This document shows positions 44,000 to 52,517 of a stretch of 64,000 nucleotides of DNA, piece after piece. The DNA comes from Actinomycetaceae bacterium. Lineage in GTDB: Bacteria > Actinomycetota > Actinomycetes > Actinomycetales > Actinomycetaceae. Position 1 is the stretch's first letter; each line of letters opens with the position of its first letter. The notes beneath the pieces were generated by a model, which was not told the origin of the DNA, did not search any database, and saw nothing but the letters and a program-made list of their open reading frames with translations. A program made the translations under genes and the position numbers. The DNA is taken from assembly GCA_030532405.1 (NCBI GenBank), contig JAUNLF010000001.1:186001-250000 (forward strand), written 5' to 3'.

Positions 44000-45064
44000 A
44001 TGATCGAGCTAGAACTTTTGGGTCCCCACACGGATGGGTCCCAACTGGTTTTCACTGATAAAGACGGTGAACGCTACCTTATCGTCGTTGATGACGCGTT
44101 GAAGGCCGCGGTGCGCCGAAGCGAGATTAAGCTCGAGTCAATGCCGAAGCAGGGCAGCCAGTTACGTCCTCGCGAAATCCAACAACTGCTTCGCGCTGGA
44201 ATGGCTCCGGCTGAAATCGCGTCCACTTACGATATTGATTTGGATCGAATCAACAGGTTCGAACCTCCCGTCATTGCGGAACGTAACTTCGTGGTCTCGA
44301 GGGCGCTGAGCTCCCCCGTTGGAACTGAATCTGATTCGCCGCAACTTGGCGACCTTGTGATCGACAGGCTGGCAACGCGCGGTGTTGACGCTCAGTCGCT
44401 TACCTGGACAGCGTTGCGGGAGGACGAAAAGCCCTGGGAGCTACACCTAACATTCATTCAAGCTGCTAAGGAGCACCACGCGTCCTGGCAGGTGTCCAAC
44501 CGCGGTTCGCTGATTCGCGCGCTGGATGAGGAGGGCCGCTGGCTCACGGAAACCACTGCGCCTGCCCCGGCTAACGTTGCACAGTTCCCGAACGCGGCGG
44601 AGCACTCCCCCAACGTGCCCGGCGAACCAGCGTCGGGTGAAGACATTGAAAAGCTTCTCGATGGCCTGGCTGCCCAACGCGGCAAGCGGGTTCCCGTGGA
44701 TTACTCCGACGAGGCCGACTCGCAGAGTTCCAGCGACGCTGAAGACGCGTCTAAGCCTTCACTGCTTCGCTTCCCTTCGCGAGGCAAGTCAAAGCAGAAC
44801 GTGCCTGAACCACCTAAGCCGCACACGCCTTCCGAATCAAAGGGCGGCCCCGACGGTGAACCCGGCGACTCCGGTGCTCCCACTGATTCTGGTTCCGCGA
44901 AATCTGAAGGCGGAAAGCCCTCCGATGACGGCCCGGTACTACCCGGATTTGAAAACGTCGAAAAGAACAGCGCAAAAGAGGAACCCAAGCAAAACCCGCG
45001 CAGGTCTAAGCGCCGCTCTGTTCCTTCGTGGGACGAGATCGTCTTCGGTACCCGCGGCGACTAG
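44000..45064 (+). CDS. sepH: Septation protein SepH
   Basis: 354 aa. The conserved N-terminal DUF3071 domain covers about residues 1-175 (MIELELLGPHTDGSQLVFTD, LRPREIQQLLRAGMAPAEIA, helix-turn-helix-like), ending with the TWTALREDEKPWELHLTF and HASWQVSNRGSLIRALDEEG segments. The rest is a disordered Pro/Ser/Gly linker ending in a basic segment (RRSKRRSVPSWDEIVFG). In Streptomyces and mycobacteria SepH stimulates FtsZ assembly. GGAGG precedes the ATG. Confidence 0.92.
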   Translation: MIELELLGPHTDGSQLVFTDKDGERYLIVVDDALKAAVRRSEIKLESMPKQGSQLRPREIQQLLRAGMAPAEIASTYDIDLDRINRFEPPVIAERNFVVSRALSSPVGTESDSPQLGDLVIDRLATRGVDAQSLTWTALREDEKPWELHLTFIQAAKEHHASWQVSNRGSLIRALDEEGRWLTETTAPAPANVAQFPNAAEHSPNVPGEPASGEDIEKLLDGLAAQRGKRVPVDYSDEADSQSSSDAEDASKPSLLRFPSRGKSKQNVPEPPKPHTPSESKGGPDGEPGDSGAPTDSGSAKSEGGKPSDDGPVLPGFENVEKNSAKEEPKQNPRRSKRRSVPSWDEIVFGTRGD

Positions 45065-45074
45065 TCAAAGACCG

Positions 45075-46244
45075 CTAGCTTAAGTGCAGGCGCAGGAAAG
45101 GGATTGCGAGCTCCGCCCTCGAAATCGACCCGTGAACGCCCTTGAGCCGGATCATGCCTTCGGGTTGAGTGCGCGAGTCAACCACAACCCAGTTACCGTG
45201 CATAAGAGCCATCGCATCCCCAACCAGGCGTGCGCCGTCCTCGCCGCCGAGGACGTTTGCGACTTCTCCGCCGCGCACAATGGTGGCGCGATCGCCTAAG
45301 AACGCTTCCCAACGATCCAACACGGCATCGGCGTCGTGTCCGGGCTGGACGTGAATATGAACGTTACGGCCCTCACCCGCAATGGTGTCCAAGCCTTCCT
45401 TCAGCTCCGGCGTGTTTGCCACGTCAATGCGCGTATCCGCAGACGTGCAAATCATCCCGTGGTCCGCGGTTACGATACCCGCAACACCGGCGGGAAGCTC
45501 GCGCGCAATGCGCTCCAAGCCCGCGTCCACAACCTCAAACTCGTGAATCCACTCCTGCGAGCCCGACCCCGCGCCGTGCCCAGCGTGGTCCAACTCCGAC
45601 CAATACAGGTAGACAACCGGCGTTCCCTGCGCGAGCTCAGCCATCGCAGCACTGATCCGCTCATCCAACGACTCCGCCCCCACGTGGCGCGTACCGCGCA
45701 GAGCCGCCCTCGTAAGCCCCGAATTTGCAAACTTACCCGTCGACACCGCCGCGGAATCAACGCCTTCGGCCCGCAAAATCTCAAACCACGTGCTTTGTGG
45801 CTGCCAAACCTCAGGGGCCTCGCTTGCACCCTCAAACGACAAAAGCGTCGTAATGCGGCCTTGATCCTTCACGGACCACCCCACCATCCGAGTCTGTCCA
45901 GGCGGCCTACCCGTGCCGAACGCCGTGATCGCCGCCGCCGTAGTACTGGGGATGATAGTGGCGCCCTGCAAAATATCGAAACGGCGCGAACGCAAAAATC
46001 GCGCGTACGCGAGGTGTTCCAAAACGAGGTCGTACCCCATACCGTCAATCAGAACTACAAGCACCTGCTGGCGTGGTCTTAACGACAGATAATCCGCGAG
46101 GACGGCCCTGCCCGCACGCGAATCCTGTGCCTCACCAGGGCTGTGCACGCCCCACGCGGACGCGACCGTTGGAAGCACATCCATCAGGCTTGCGTGTTCA
46201 GATTGGAACTTCAGCGCTTGGCCCAGTGGCGTGGCGTCGGTCAT
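45075..46244 (-). CDS. Alkaline phosphatase superfamily nucleotide pyrophosphatase/phosphodiesterase
   Basis: 389 aa, NPP-like metal hydrolase. Metal ligands and nucleophile are seen in VVLIDGMGYD (Asp), PSTTAAAITAFGTGRPPGQ (Thr nucleophile), WSELDHAGHGAG and VTADHGMI. GAGAGG lies seven bases before ATG 46244, which is preferred over more distal codons. No signal peptide is seen, so the substrate would be cytoplasmic. Converges with sepH with a 10-base gap and diverges from parC by 61 bases. Confidence 0.88.
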   Translation of the reverse strand: MTDATPLGQALKFQSEHASLMDVLPTVASAWGVHSPGEAQDSRAGRAVLADYLSLRPRQQVLVVLIDGMGYDLVLEHLAYARFLRSRRFDILQGATIIPSTTAAAITAFGTGRPPGQTRMVGWSVKDQGRITTLLSFEGASEAPEVWQPQSTWFEILRAEGVDSAAVSTGKFANSGLTRAALRGTRHVGAESLDERISAAMAELAQGTPVVYLYWSELDHAGHGAGSGSQEWIHEFEVVDAGLERIARELPAGVAGIVTADHGMICTSADTRIDVANTPELKEGLDTIAGEGRNVHIHVQPGHDADAVLDRWEAFLGDRATIVRGGEVANVLGGEDGARLVGDAMALMHGNWVVVDSRTQPEGMIRLKGVHGSISRAELAIPFLRLHLS

Positions 46245-46305
46245 CGTTTGCCTCTCGTCGGCGTGGAAAGTGGGGATGGGACAACTTTTTGGCACAATAG
46301 GAGCC

Positions 46306-48723
46306 ATGCTAAAAACCGTTGATACCAGCGTAGACGAACATATTGTCGAGATCGACGTATCCGAAGAGATGCGCGGGTCATTCCTCGAATATGCGTACTC
46401 TGTTATCTACGCGCGTGCCCTGCCCGATGCTCGCGACGGAGCCAAACCCGTACAGCGCCGCATCCTGTACCAAATGTCGCAAATGGGTCTGCGCCCCGAA
46501 AAGGGCCACGTCAAGTCTCAAAGCGTCGTCGGCGAAGTCATGGGCAAGCTCCACCCGCACGGTGACGCGGCAATCTACGACGCCCTGGTCAGGCTTGCGC
46601 AAGACTTCAACCTGCGCGTACCGCTCGTGGACGGGCACGGCAACTTTGGCTCCCTAGACGACGGGCCCGCGGCCGCGCGTTACACCGAAGCGCGCCTGGC
46701 CCCCGCCGCCCTCGACCTCGTTGCGGATCTGCACGAAGACACGGTCGACTTCGTTCCAAACTACGACAACCGGCTCACCCAGCCCGAAGTTCTGCCCGCC
46801 GGCTTCCCGAACCTCCTTGTCAACGGAGCATCCGGCATCGCGGTTGGCATGGCAACCAACATTGCACCGCACAACCTCGGCGAAGTCATCGCCGCCACCT
46901 GCCACCTGATTGACAATCCCGACGCGAGCGTCGACGACCTCATGCGCTTTGTTCCCGGCCCAGACTTCCCAGAAGGCGGCATCATCGTCGGACTGGACGG
47001 TATTGAAGAGGCTTACAAGACCGGGCGAGGATCGTTCAAGATCCGCGCAAAAATGAACGTGGAGCGCGTGACCCCGCGCAAACGCGGCCTGGTCGTCACA
47101 GAACTGCCCTACATGGTTGGGCCAGAACGCGTAATCGAACGCATTAAAGACCAGGTCAACGCCAAGCGTCTAAAGGGCATCTCCAACGTCACGAACCTAA
47201 CCGACCGCCACCACGGCGTGCGACTAGTTATCGAAGTCAAGAACGGGTTCAATCCCGAGGCCGTAATGGCCGAACTGTACCGCCTGACGCCGCTGGAAGA
47301 CTCGTTCTCGGTAAACGCCGTCGCCCTGGTTGACGGCCGGCCCGAAACCCTGGGGTTGAAGCGCATGCTGGAGGTCTACCTGGACCACCGGTTCTCGGTT
47401 GTGCGCCGCCGCTCCCAGTTCCGCCGCCAAAAAGCGATGGACCGCCTGCACCTGGTTGAGGGCCTGCTGATCGCCGTCCTCGACATTGACGACGTGATTG
47501 CGATAATCCGCTCCTCCGACGACGTTGACGCGGCCCGCACGCGCCTGATGGTTGCCTTCGACCTTAGCGAACTACAAGCCGACCACATCCTGTCGCTGCG
47601 CCTACGCCGCCTGACCAAGTTTTCCCGCATCGAGCTGGAGACCGAAAAGTCCGACCTCGAAGCAACCATCGCGAAACTTGACGAGATCCTCGGCTCCGAC
47701 CAGGTTCTGCGCGCCACCGTGCGCAGCGAACTTCTGGAGGTATCCGAGCGACTGTCCACGCCGAGGCGCACCATGCTGCTTTCGGTTGACCCGTCGCAGG
47801 TCGGTGGGACCAGCGCGAAGTCAGCCGTTCCCCTAGAGATCCCCGACGGCCCCGCAACAGTTGTTTTAACGCACGAGGGCGGGCTTATCCGCGTTGAGGG
47901 TGACGAGCCCCTGGAACGCACCGGCAACCGCTCCATTTGGGACACTTACAAGGTGGCGATTCCTACCACTACGCGCGGTGAGGTCGGCGTTGTGGATGCT
48001 ACCGGCATGCTCTACAGGCTGAACGTAGTCGACCTGCCCGGCACTCCGCGCACGGCCTCCAACGCGTCCTTTGCAGGGGCCGTGGACGTGACGCACCTTG
48101 TTGGACACAAGATCAACCCGGTCGGCCTCATCGACCTCGAATCCGATGCAATCACCGGACTCGTTACGAAACAGGGCGTTATTAAACGCATGCGTCCGGA
48201 GTTTGCCAAGTCCGACGAGTTCGAGATCATGACGCTGTCCAAGGGCGATGAAGTCATGTACGCAGCCCCGTGCCCCGACGATGCGGACGTCGTTTTCGTC
48301 TCCTCAAACGCGCAACTACTGGTCACGCACGCGGATAAGATTCGCCCGCAGGGACGCGTTGCCGGCGGTGTTGCGGGAATGAAACTTGCGGACGACGCGC
48401 GCGTCATTGAAGCTGCGTTTGTAAAGATGACTGAAGCCGAAGTCGTAACCGTTGCGGGCGCGGACGACGGAATGCTGTACCCGACGCAAACCTCGTTTAA
48501 AGTCACGCGCGGTGAAGTCTTCCCATTCAAGGGCCGCGCCACGCAAGGCGTTCGCTGCCACCGCTTCCTAAAGGGCGAGGACGGACTTATCCTCGCTAAG
48601 GTCAGCCCCGGCAAGGCGCTGGCATCCAGCTCCACGGGCGAACCAATCGACCTGCCCGAAGCCGATGACCGCCGCGACGGATCCGGTGAACCGATCACAC
48701 AAGAAATCGCCGCACTCGCGTAG
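46306..48723 (+). CDS. parC: DNA topoisomerase IV subunit A
   Basis: Breakage-reunion subunit, 805 aa, that with ParE decatenates daughter chromosomes. Signature segments: ARALPDARDGAKPVQRRIL, the quinolone-region HPHGDAAIYDALVRLAQ and the catalytic Tyr in AARYTEARLA (about 126). The C-terminal beta-pinwheel (TVVLTHEGGLIRV, GVIKRM, KIRPQGRVAGGVAGMKL) lacks a GyrA box, supporting ParC. Start at ATG 46306 gives the normal length. The Ala in GDAA is where E. coli has the quinolone-contacting Ser. Confidence 0.93.
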   Translation: MLKTVDTSVDEHIVEIDVSEEMRGSFLEYAYSVIYARALPDARDGAKPVQRRILYQMSQMGLRPEKGHVKSQSVVGEVMGKLHPHGDAAIYDALVRLAQDFNLRVPLVDGHGNFGSLDDGPAAARYTEARLAPAALDLVADLHEDTVDFVPNYDNRLTQPEVLPAGFPNLLVNGASGIAVGMATNIAPHNLGEVIAATCHLIDNPDASVDDLMRFVPGPDFPEGGIIVGLDGIEEAYKTGRGSFKIRAKMNVERVTPRKRGLVVTELPYMVGPERVIERIKDQVNAKRLKGISNVTNLTDRHHGVRLVIEVKNGFNPEAVMAELYRLTPLEDSFSVNAVALVDGRPETLGLKRMLEVYLDHRFSVVRRRSQFRRQKAMDRLHLVEGLLIAVLDIDDVIAIIRSSDDVDAARTRLMVAFDLSELQADHILSLRLRRLTKFSRIELETEKSDLEATIAKLDEILGSDQVLRATVRSELLEVSERLSTPRRTMLLSVDPSQVGGTSAKSAVPLEIPDGPATVVLTHEGGLIRVEGDEPLERTGNRSIWDTYKVAIPTTTRGEVGVVDATGMLYRLNVVDLPGTPRTASNASFAGAVDVTHLVGHKINPVGLIDLESDAITGLVTKQGVIKRMRPEFAKSDEFEIMTLSKGDEVMYAAPCPDDADVVFVSSNAQLLVTHADKIRPQGRVAGGVAGMKLADDARVIEAAFVKMTEAEVVTVAGADDGMLYPTQTSFKVTRGEVFPFKGRATQGVRCHRFLKGEDGLILAKVSPGKALASSSTGEPIDLPEADDRRDGSGEPITQEIAALA

Positions 48724-48733
48724 GCCAGCCGGT

Positions 48734-49741
48734 TTAATCCAGTTGGAGCGTGTACATCCTTGAGGTTGTAACCGTCCTGAACCCCAGGCTGTCGTACACG
48801 GACATAACCGAAGTTGACGCCGAAGACGAAAGGCCGGCCAACACGGCCTCCATACCCGAATCGGCTTGAGCACGCATGGTTGCGGTCACCAACGACACGG
48901 CAATGTTCGTGCCCCGGTAGTCGGGCAGGACGGCAAGCATGTCGATCGTGCCTTCCCGCCAACCCAGCACAGACCAGTCCTGCGCGTATTTCGACGCCAT
49001 AATAAAGCCCGCCACTTGCGGGCGGTCAGCAGTATTGTCGAGGGCGACAAACGACCACTCGGGGGTGAAACCCGCGCGGTCCTCCACCGTCCACTTAGAA
49101 GTCTCGGTACGCCCGTCCTCATCCATTGCAATGCGGTTTACGGCCTTAATGATTTCCTTATCATTGACCGACCCCCACGGCGCGATCGTTACGAACGGGT
49201 CCAGTTCCACGTCGGGTAGTTCACCGTCGAGGGCGGCGCGCAGGTCGTAGTACGATCTGCTCCACTCGTACCCGTAGGAAAGCAGGTGTTCCTCCAGGCT
49301 ACGGTGGCCTTCTTCAACGTTGAAGGCAATCTGTTTTGATTCCGCGTCGATCTCGGCAAGCCGCTTTTGCGCGCTCTCGGTATGCCAAGAAACGAGTGCG
49401 CCACCAAACCCGAGGTTGCGAAATTCAGGGTCCACGCCGCCTTGGCAGGAAGCGACGACGGGCTCTTCATCAAACACGCGAATATGCCCGTAAGCGCGCA
49501 TCACGTCATCCACGAACCCGCCGATTCCAATAAAGCTTGCGGCGGTTGAGAAAAATTCCTTCACTTCATCGAGCGACGTACGATACGGCAGGCCGTCAAA
49601 CTTTTCGATGCGATGTAGAAGGTCAGCTAAGGCCCCCGCGTCGTCAACCCCAAGTAGGCGCCACTCGAACTTGTGCGCGGGATCCAACTGCGAGGGAATC
49701 TTCGGCAGATCTACAAAAATTTTGCCGTCCTTTCTACACAA
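48734..49741 (-). CDS. Tandem GNAT acetyltransferase
   Basis: 335 aa with two GNAT domains: the first has VASCQGGVDPEFRNLGFGGALVSWH (acetyl-CoA loop, positions about 98-125) and the second has TIDMLAVLPDYRGTNIAVSLV near 270-290. This is the architecture of mycothiol synthase (MshD) and related enzymes, but similarity is only structural and the substrate is unknown. The start is uncertain: TTG at 49741 is the most distal in-frame candidate and there is no AGGAGG. Lies between parC and parE, converging on parC. Confidence 0.8.
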   Translation of the reverse strand: MCRKDGKIFVDLPKIPSQLDPAHKFEWRLLGVDDAGALADLLHRIEKFDGLPYRTSLDEVKEFFSTAASFIGIGGFVDDVMRAYGHIRVFDEEPVVASCQGGVDPEFRNLGFGGALVSWHTESAQKRLAEIDAESKQIAFNVEEGHRSLEEHLLSYGYEWSRSYYDLRAALDGELPDVELDPFVTIAPWGSVNDKEIIKAVNRIAMDEDGRTETSKWTVEDRAGFTPEWSFVALDNTADRPQVAGFIMASKYAQDWSVLGWREGTIDMLAVLPDYRGTNIAVSLVTATMRAQADSGMEAVLAGLSSSASTSVMSVYDSLGFRTVTTSRMYTLQLD

Positions 49742-49922
49742 TCTTTAGTAGTCTATCGAAGTTTTCAGCGGGCCTTATATTCCTTCCACATTTACCGGAT
49801 CCCTCGCGATTTCTAACAGTTTTGTTTATAGATTGAGGGCGTAAACGATGTTCTGTCCAGCTGTTTCAAATCCGAGCCGCTCGTGGAAGCTGGCCGCCTT
49901 ACTTCACTCCGTACCGGCGGTG

Positions 49923-52046
49923 TCAGGCGTCGATCTTGTCGCGGTTAAAATCGTCGGCGCCGAGGACGATGAACTCGCGGCGAGGTGCCACTTCCGAGCC
50001 CATCAGAAGCTCGAACATGCGCTCGGCCTCCATCACTGCGGCCTCATCCTCAAGGGTGATGCGGCGCAGCGTTCTGTGCGCCGGGTCCATGGTGGTTTCG
50101 GCTAACTGGTCCGCGTCCATTTCGCCGAGGCCCTTGTATCGCTGGATCGGCTCCTTGTAGCTGCGCCCGGAACGCTGAAGCTTCGCTAACTCGCGGCTCA
50201 GCTGGTCCTCGGAATAGGTGTAAATAACTTCGGCGGGTTTGCGTCCGTGCTTGGGTACGTCAATGCGGTGCAGCGGAGGGACGGCAGCGTAGACACGCCC
50301 CGCTTGCACCAGGGGCCGCATGTAGCGGAAGAACAGGGTGAGGAGCAACGTCCTGATGTGCGCGCCATCAACGTCGGCGTCAGTCATCAAAATGATCTTG
50401 CCGTAACGCGCCTGCGAAATATCAAACGTGCGACCCGAACCCGCGCCAATCACCTGAATAATCGCGGAGGACTCCGCATTCGCCAGCATGTCAGCAGTCG
50501 ACTTCTTCTGCACGTTCAAGATCTTGCCGCGGATCGGGAACAGCGCCTGATGCTCAGAATCTCGCGCGAACTTTGCCGTACCCAGAGCCGAATCGCCCTC
50601 GACAATGAACAATTCGGAACTCTCCACGTCGTTGGACCTGCAATCCGCAAGTTTTGCGGGCAGTGACGACGTTTCGAGGGCGTTCTTGCGGCGCGAAATC
50701 TCTTTGTGAACGCGTGCGGAGACGCGCGCCTTCATCTCGCCAACAACCTTTTCGATCAGCAGGTCGTTCGTCTGCTTAATGTCGCGCTTTGTGGACTTGA
50801 AACGGGTCGTGAAGTAGTCGGTTACCACCCGGTTCACAACCTGGCGGATCTGCGGCGTTCCAAGAACCTCCTTGGTTTGCCCCTCAAACTGGGGTTCGGG
50901 GAAACTCACGGTGACAACCGCGGTCATGCCGGCCAGGACATCCTCTTTTTCAATGCGGCCGTCCTTTTTGGAAACCTTGTAGCGTCGCGGATTCTTATCC
51001 ACCTGATCGCGCACAATTTTCACGAGGGCGTTTTCGAATCCCTGAACGTGGGTTCCGCCCTTTGGCGTGGCAATAATGTTAACGAAGGCGCGCTCTGTGG
51101 TGTCGTAGCCAACGCCCCAGCGCAGAGCAATATCCACAACGCACGTGCGTTCAACTTCGACAGGTTGCAGGTGGCCCTCTTCGTTAAGGCGCTGAACAGT
51201 TTCGTTATAGGTGCCCTCGCCCTGAATGCGCATCGTGTCGGTGACGGCGCCGTCCGCGGCTAGGAAGTCGACAAAGTCGACGACTCCCCCGTCGTAGCGC
51301 AACGTTTCCGAAACCGTTTCCTCGGGGCGTTCATCAACGCACGTGATTGCAAGGCCCGGAACTAGAAAAGCGGTTTGACGGGCACGGTTCAGCAGTGACT
51401 CCCAGTCGAAACCCTCCGTTTGCGGGAAGATCTGGAAGTCCGCCCAAAAACGCACGCGCGTACCCGACACACCGCGCTTAGTCTTGCCCACCACGTCCAG
51501 TTCGGAAGACTTGGTGAACGGGACGAACGGAGAGTTCGGCGTGCGCGTACGCGAATCATCAAACCTGCCGGGCTCGCCGCGGCGGAAACACATCTGGTGG
51601 GTCTTACCACCGCGGTCCACCTGCACGTCCAAACGCGCAGACAGGGCGTTCACAACGGACGCACCCACGCCGTGCAGGCCGCCGGCTGAACCGTAAGATC
51701 CTCCGCCGAACTTACCGCCCGCGTGAAGCTTGGTGAACACGACCTCAACACCGGATAATCCAGCGCCCTTAACCTCATCTACGGGGATTCCACGCCCATT
51801 GTCGTGAATCGAAACCGAATGGTCAGGATGAATAGTGACGGTGATTTGATCGCAGTGGCCCTCCAGGGCCTCATCTACCGCATTGTCGATGATTTCCCAC
51901 AGGCAGTGCATAAGTCCGCGCGCATCCGTCGACCCGATATACATACCCGGACGCTTACGAACCGCTTCCAACCCTTCGAGGACGGACAGGTGTCTCGCTG
52001 TGTACTCATTCGATGCCGTGCTGGCAGTTTCTGCTTTCGATACCAC
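49923..52046 (-). CDS. parE: DNA topoisomerase IV subunit B
   Basis: ATPase subunit, 707 aa. GHKL ATP-binding motifs EIIDNAVDEALEGH, DNGRGIPVD and GLHGVGASVVNALS, then the Toprim motifs EGDSALG and MTDADVDGAHIRTLLLT, and the C-terminal RYKGLGEMDADQL. The start is GTG. Order parC-GNAT-parE with parC opposite to the others is unusual only in that the subunits are not co-directional. Upstream 120 bases hold two hairpins and the divergent DUF7455 gene. Confidence 0.95.
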   Translation of the reverse strand: MVSKAETASTASNEYTARHLSVLEGLEAVRKRPGMYIGSTDARGLMHCLWEIIDNAVDEALEGHCDQITVTIHPDHSVSIHDNGRGIPVDEVKGAGLSGVEVVFTKLHAGGKFGGGSYGSAGGLHGVGASVVNALSARLDVQVDRGGKTHQMCFRRGEPGRFDDSRTRTPNSPFVPFTKSSELDVVGKTKRGVSGTRVRFWADFQIFPQTEGFDWESLLNRARQTAFLVPGLAITCVDERPEETVSETLRYDGGVVDFVDFLAADGAVTDTMRIQGEGTYNETVQRLNEEGHLQPVEVERTCVVDIALRWGVGYDTTERAFVNIIATPKGGTHVQGFENALVKIVRDQVDKNPRRYKVSKKDGRIEKEDVLAGMTAVVTVSFPEPQFEGQTKEVLGTPQIRQVVNRVVTDYFTTRFKSTKRDIKQTNDLLIEKVVGEMKARVSARVHKEISRRKNALETSSLPAKLADCRSNDVESSELFIVEGDSALGTAKFARDSEHQALFPIRGKILNVQKKSTADMLANAESSAIIQVIGAGSGRTFDISQARYGKIILMTDADVDGAHIRTLLLTLFFRYMRPLVQAGRVYAAVPPLHRIDVPKHGRKPAEVIYTYSEDQLSRELAKLQRSGRSYKEPIQRYKGLGEMDADQLAETTMDPAHRTLRRITLEDEAAVMEAERMFELLMGSEVAPRREFIVLGADDFNRDKIDA

Positions 52047-52099
52047 CCTGACATGTTAGGCGATCGCGCGGACATTTCTTTATTCCCACGCCTGGACGC

Positions 52100-52156
52100 C
52101 TTTCGCCAGTGGCGAAAGATAGCTTTTATGGAGGACTTTTTAAGGTGAATCCTCCA
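52100..52156. promoter_or_regulatory. Two inverted repeats in the parE/DUF7455 divergent region
   Basis: CTTTCGCC-AGT-GGCGAAAG (52100-52118) and TGGAGGA/TCCTCCA (52129-52156). They may be operators or leader hairpins. Confidence 0.4.
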
Positions 52157-52166
52157 CAATGAAGAC

Positions 52167-52379
52167 ATGGAAAACAATATGAGCGTAATGGAATCGAACG
52201 GTTTGAAAGTTGCCGACCGCTGCGATGCCTGCGGCGCACAAGCGTACGTGGAGGTCGTAATGAACTCCGGGTCCCTACTGTTTTGCGCCCACCACGCGCG
52301 CAAGCTGAAGGACTCCTACTCGAAGTCGGCCATCGAAGTGCGCGACTACACCGATCAGCTGTACACGCAGGCTGACTAG
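52167..52379 (+). CDS. DUF7455 zinc-ribbon protein
   Basis: 70 aa, a small protein conserved in actinobacteria between the topoisomerase and sigma genes. It has CDACGAQAYVEV and a second ligand pair in LLFCAHHARKL (C-x2-H), a likely mixed zinc site. Monocistronic, with a palindromic terminator shared with sigA. Function unknown. Confidence 0.88.
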   Translation: MENNMSVMESNGLKVADRCDACGAQAYVEVVMNSGSLLFCAHHARKLKDSYSKSAIEVRDYTDQLYTQAD

Positions 52380-52440
52380 AACTTCTTAACTTAAAGCACC
52401 TCGCACCCAAACGCGCGGGTACTTTGACCAGCTTTAGATA

Positions 52441-52476
52441 AGTTAAACGCCCAGGCGATCGCCTGGGCGTTTAACT
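52441..52476. terminator. 36-nt perfect palindrome, bidirectional terminator
   Basis: The two 18-base halves (52441-52458 and 52459-52476; core GCCCAGGCGATCGCCTGGGC) are exact complements with no loop. It sits between convergent DUF7455 and sigA. Confidence 0.85.
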
Positions 52477-52517
52477 GTGCAGGCGGGGGTCAAAGCCCGC
52501 CCTCATAAACGTGATTA

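Noticed and set aside
49742..49922. Possible small gene between the GNAT gene and parE
   Set aside because: The open frame crosses into parE in antisense with no ribosome binding site or conserved motif.
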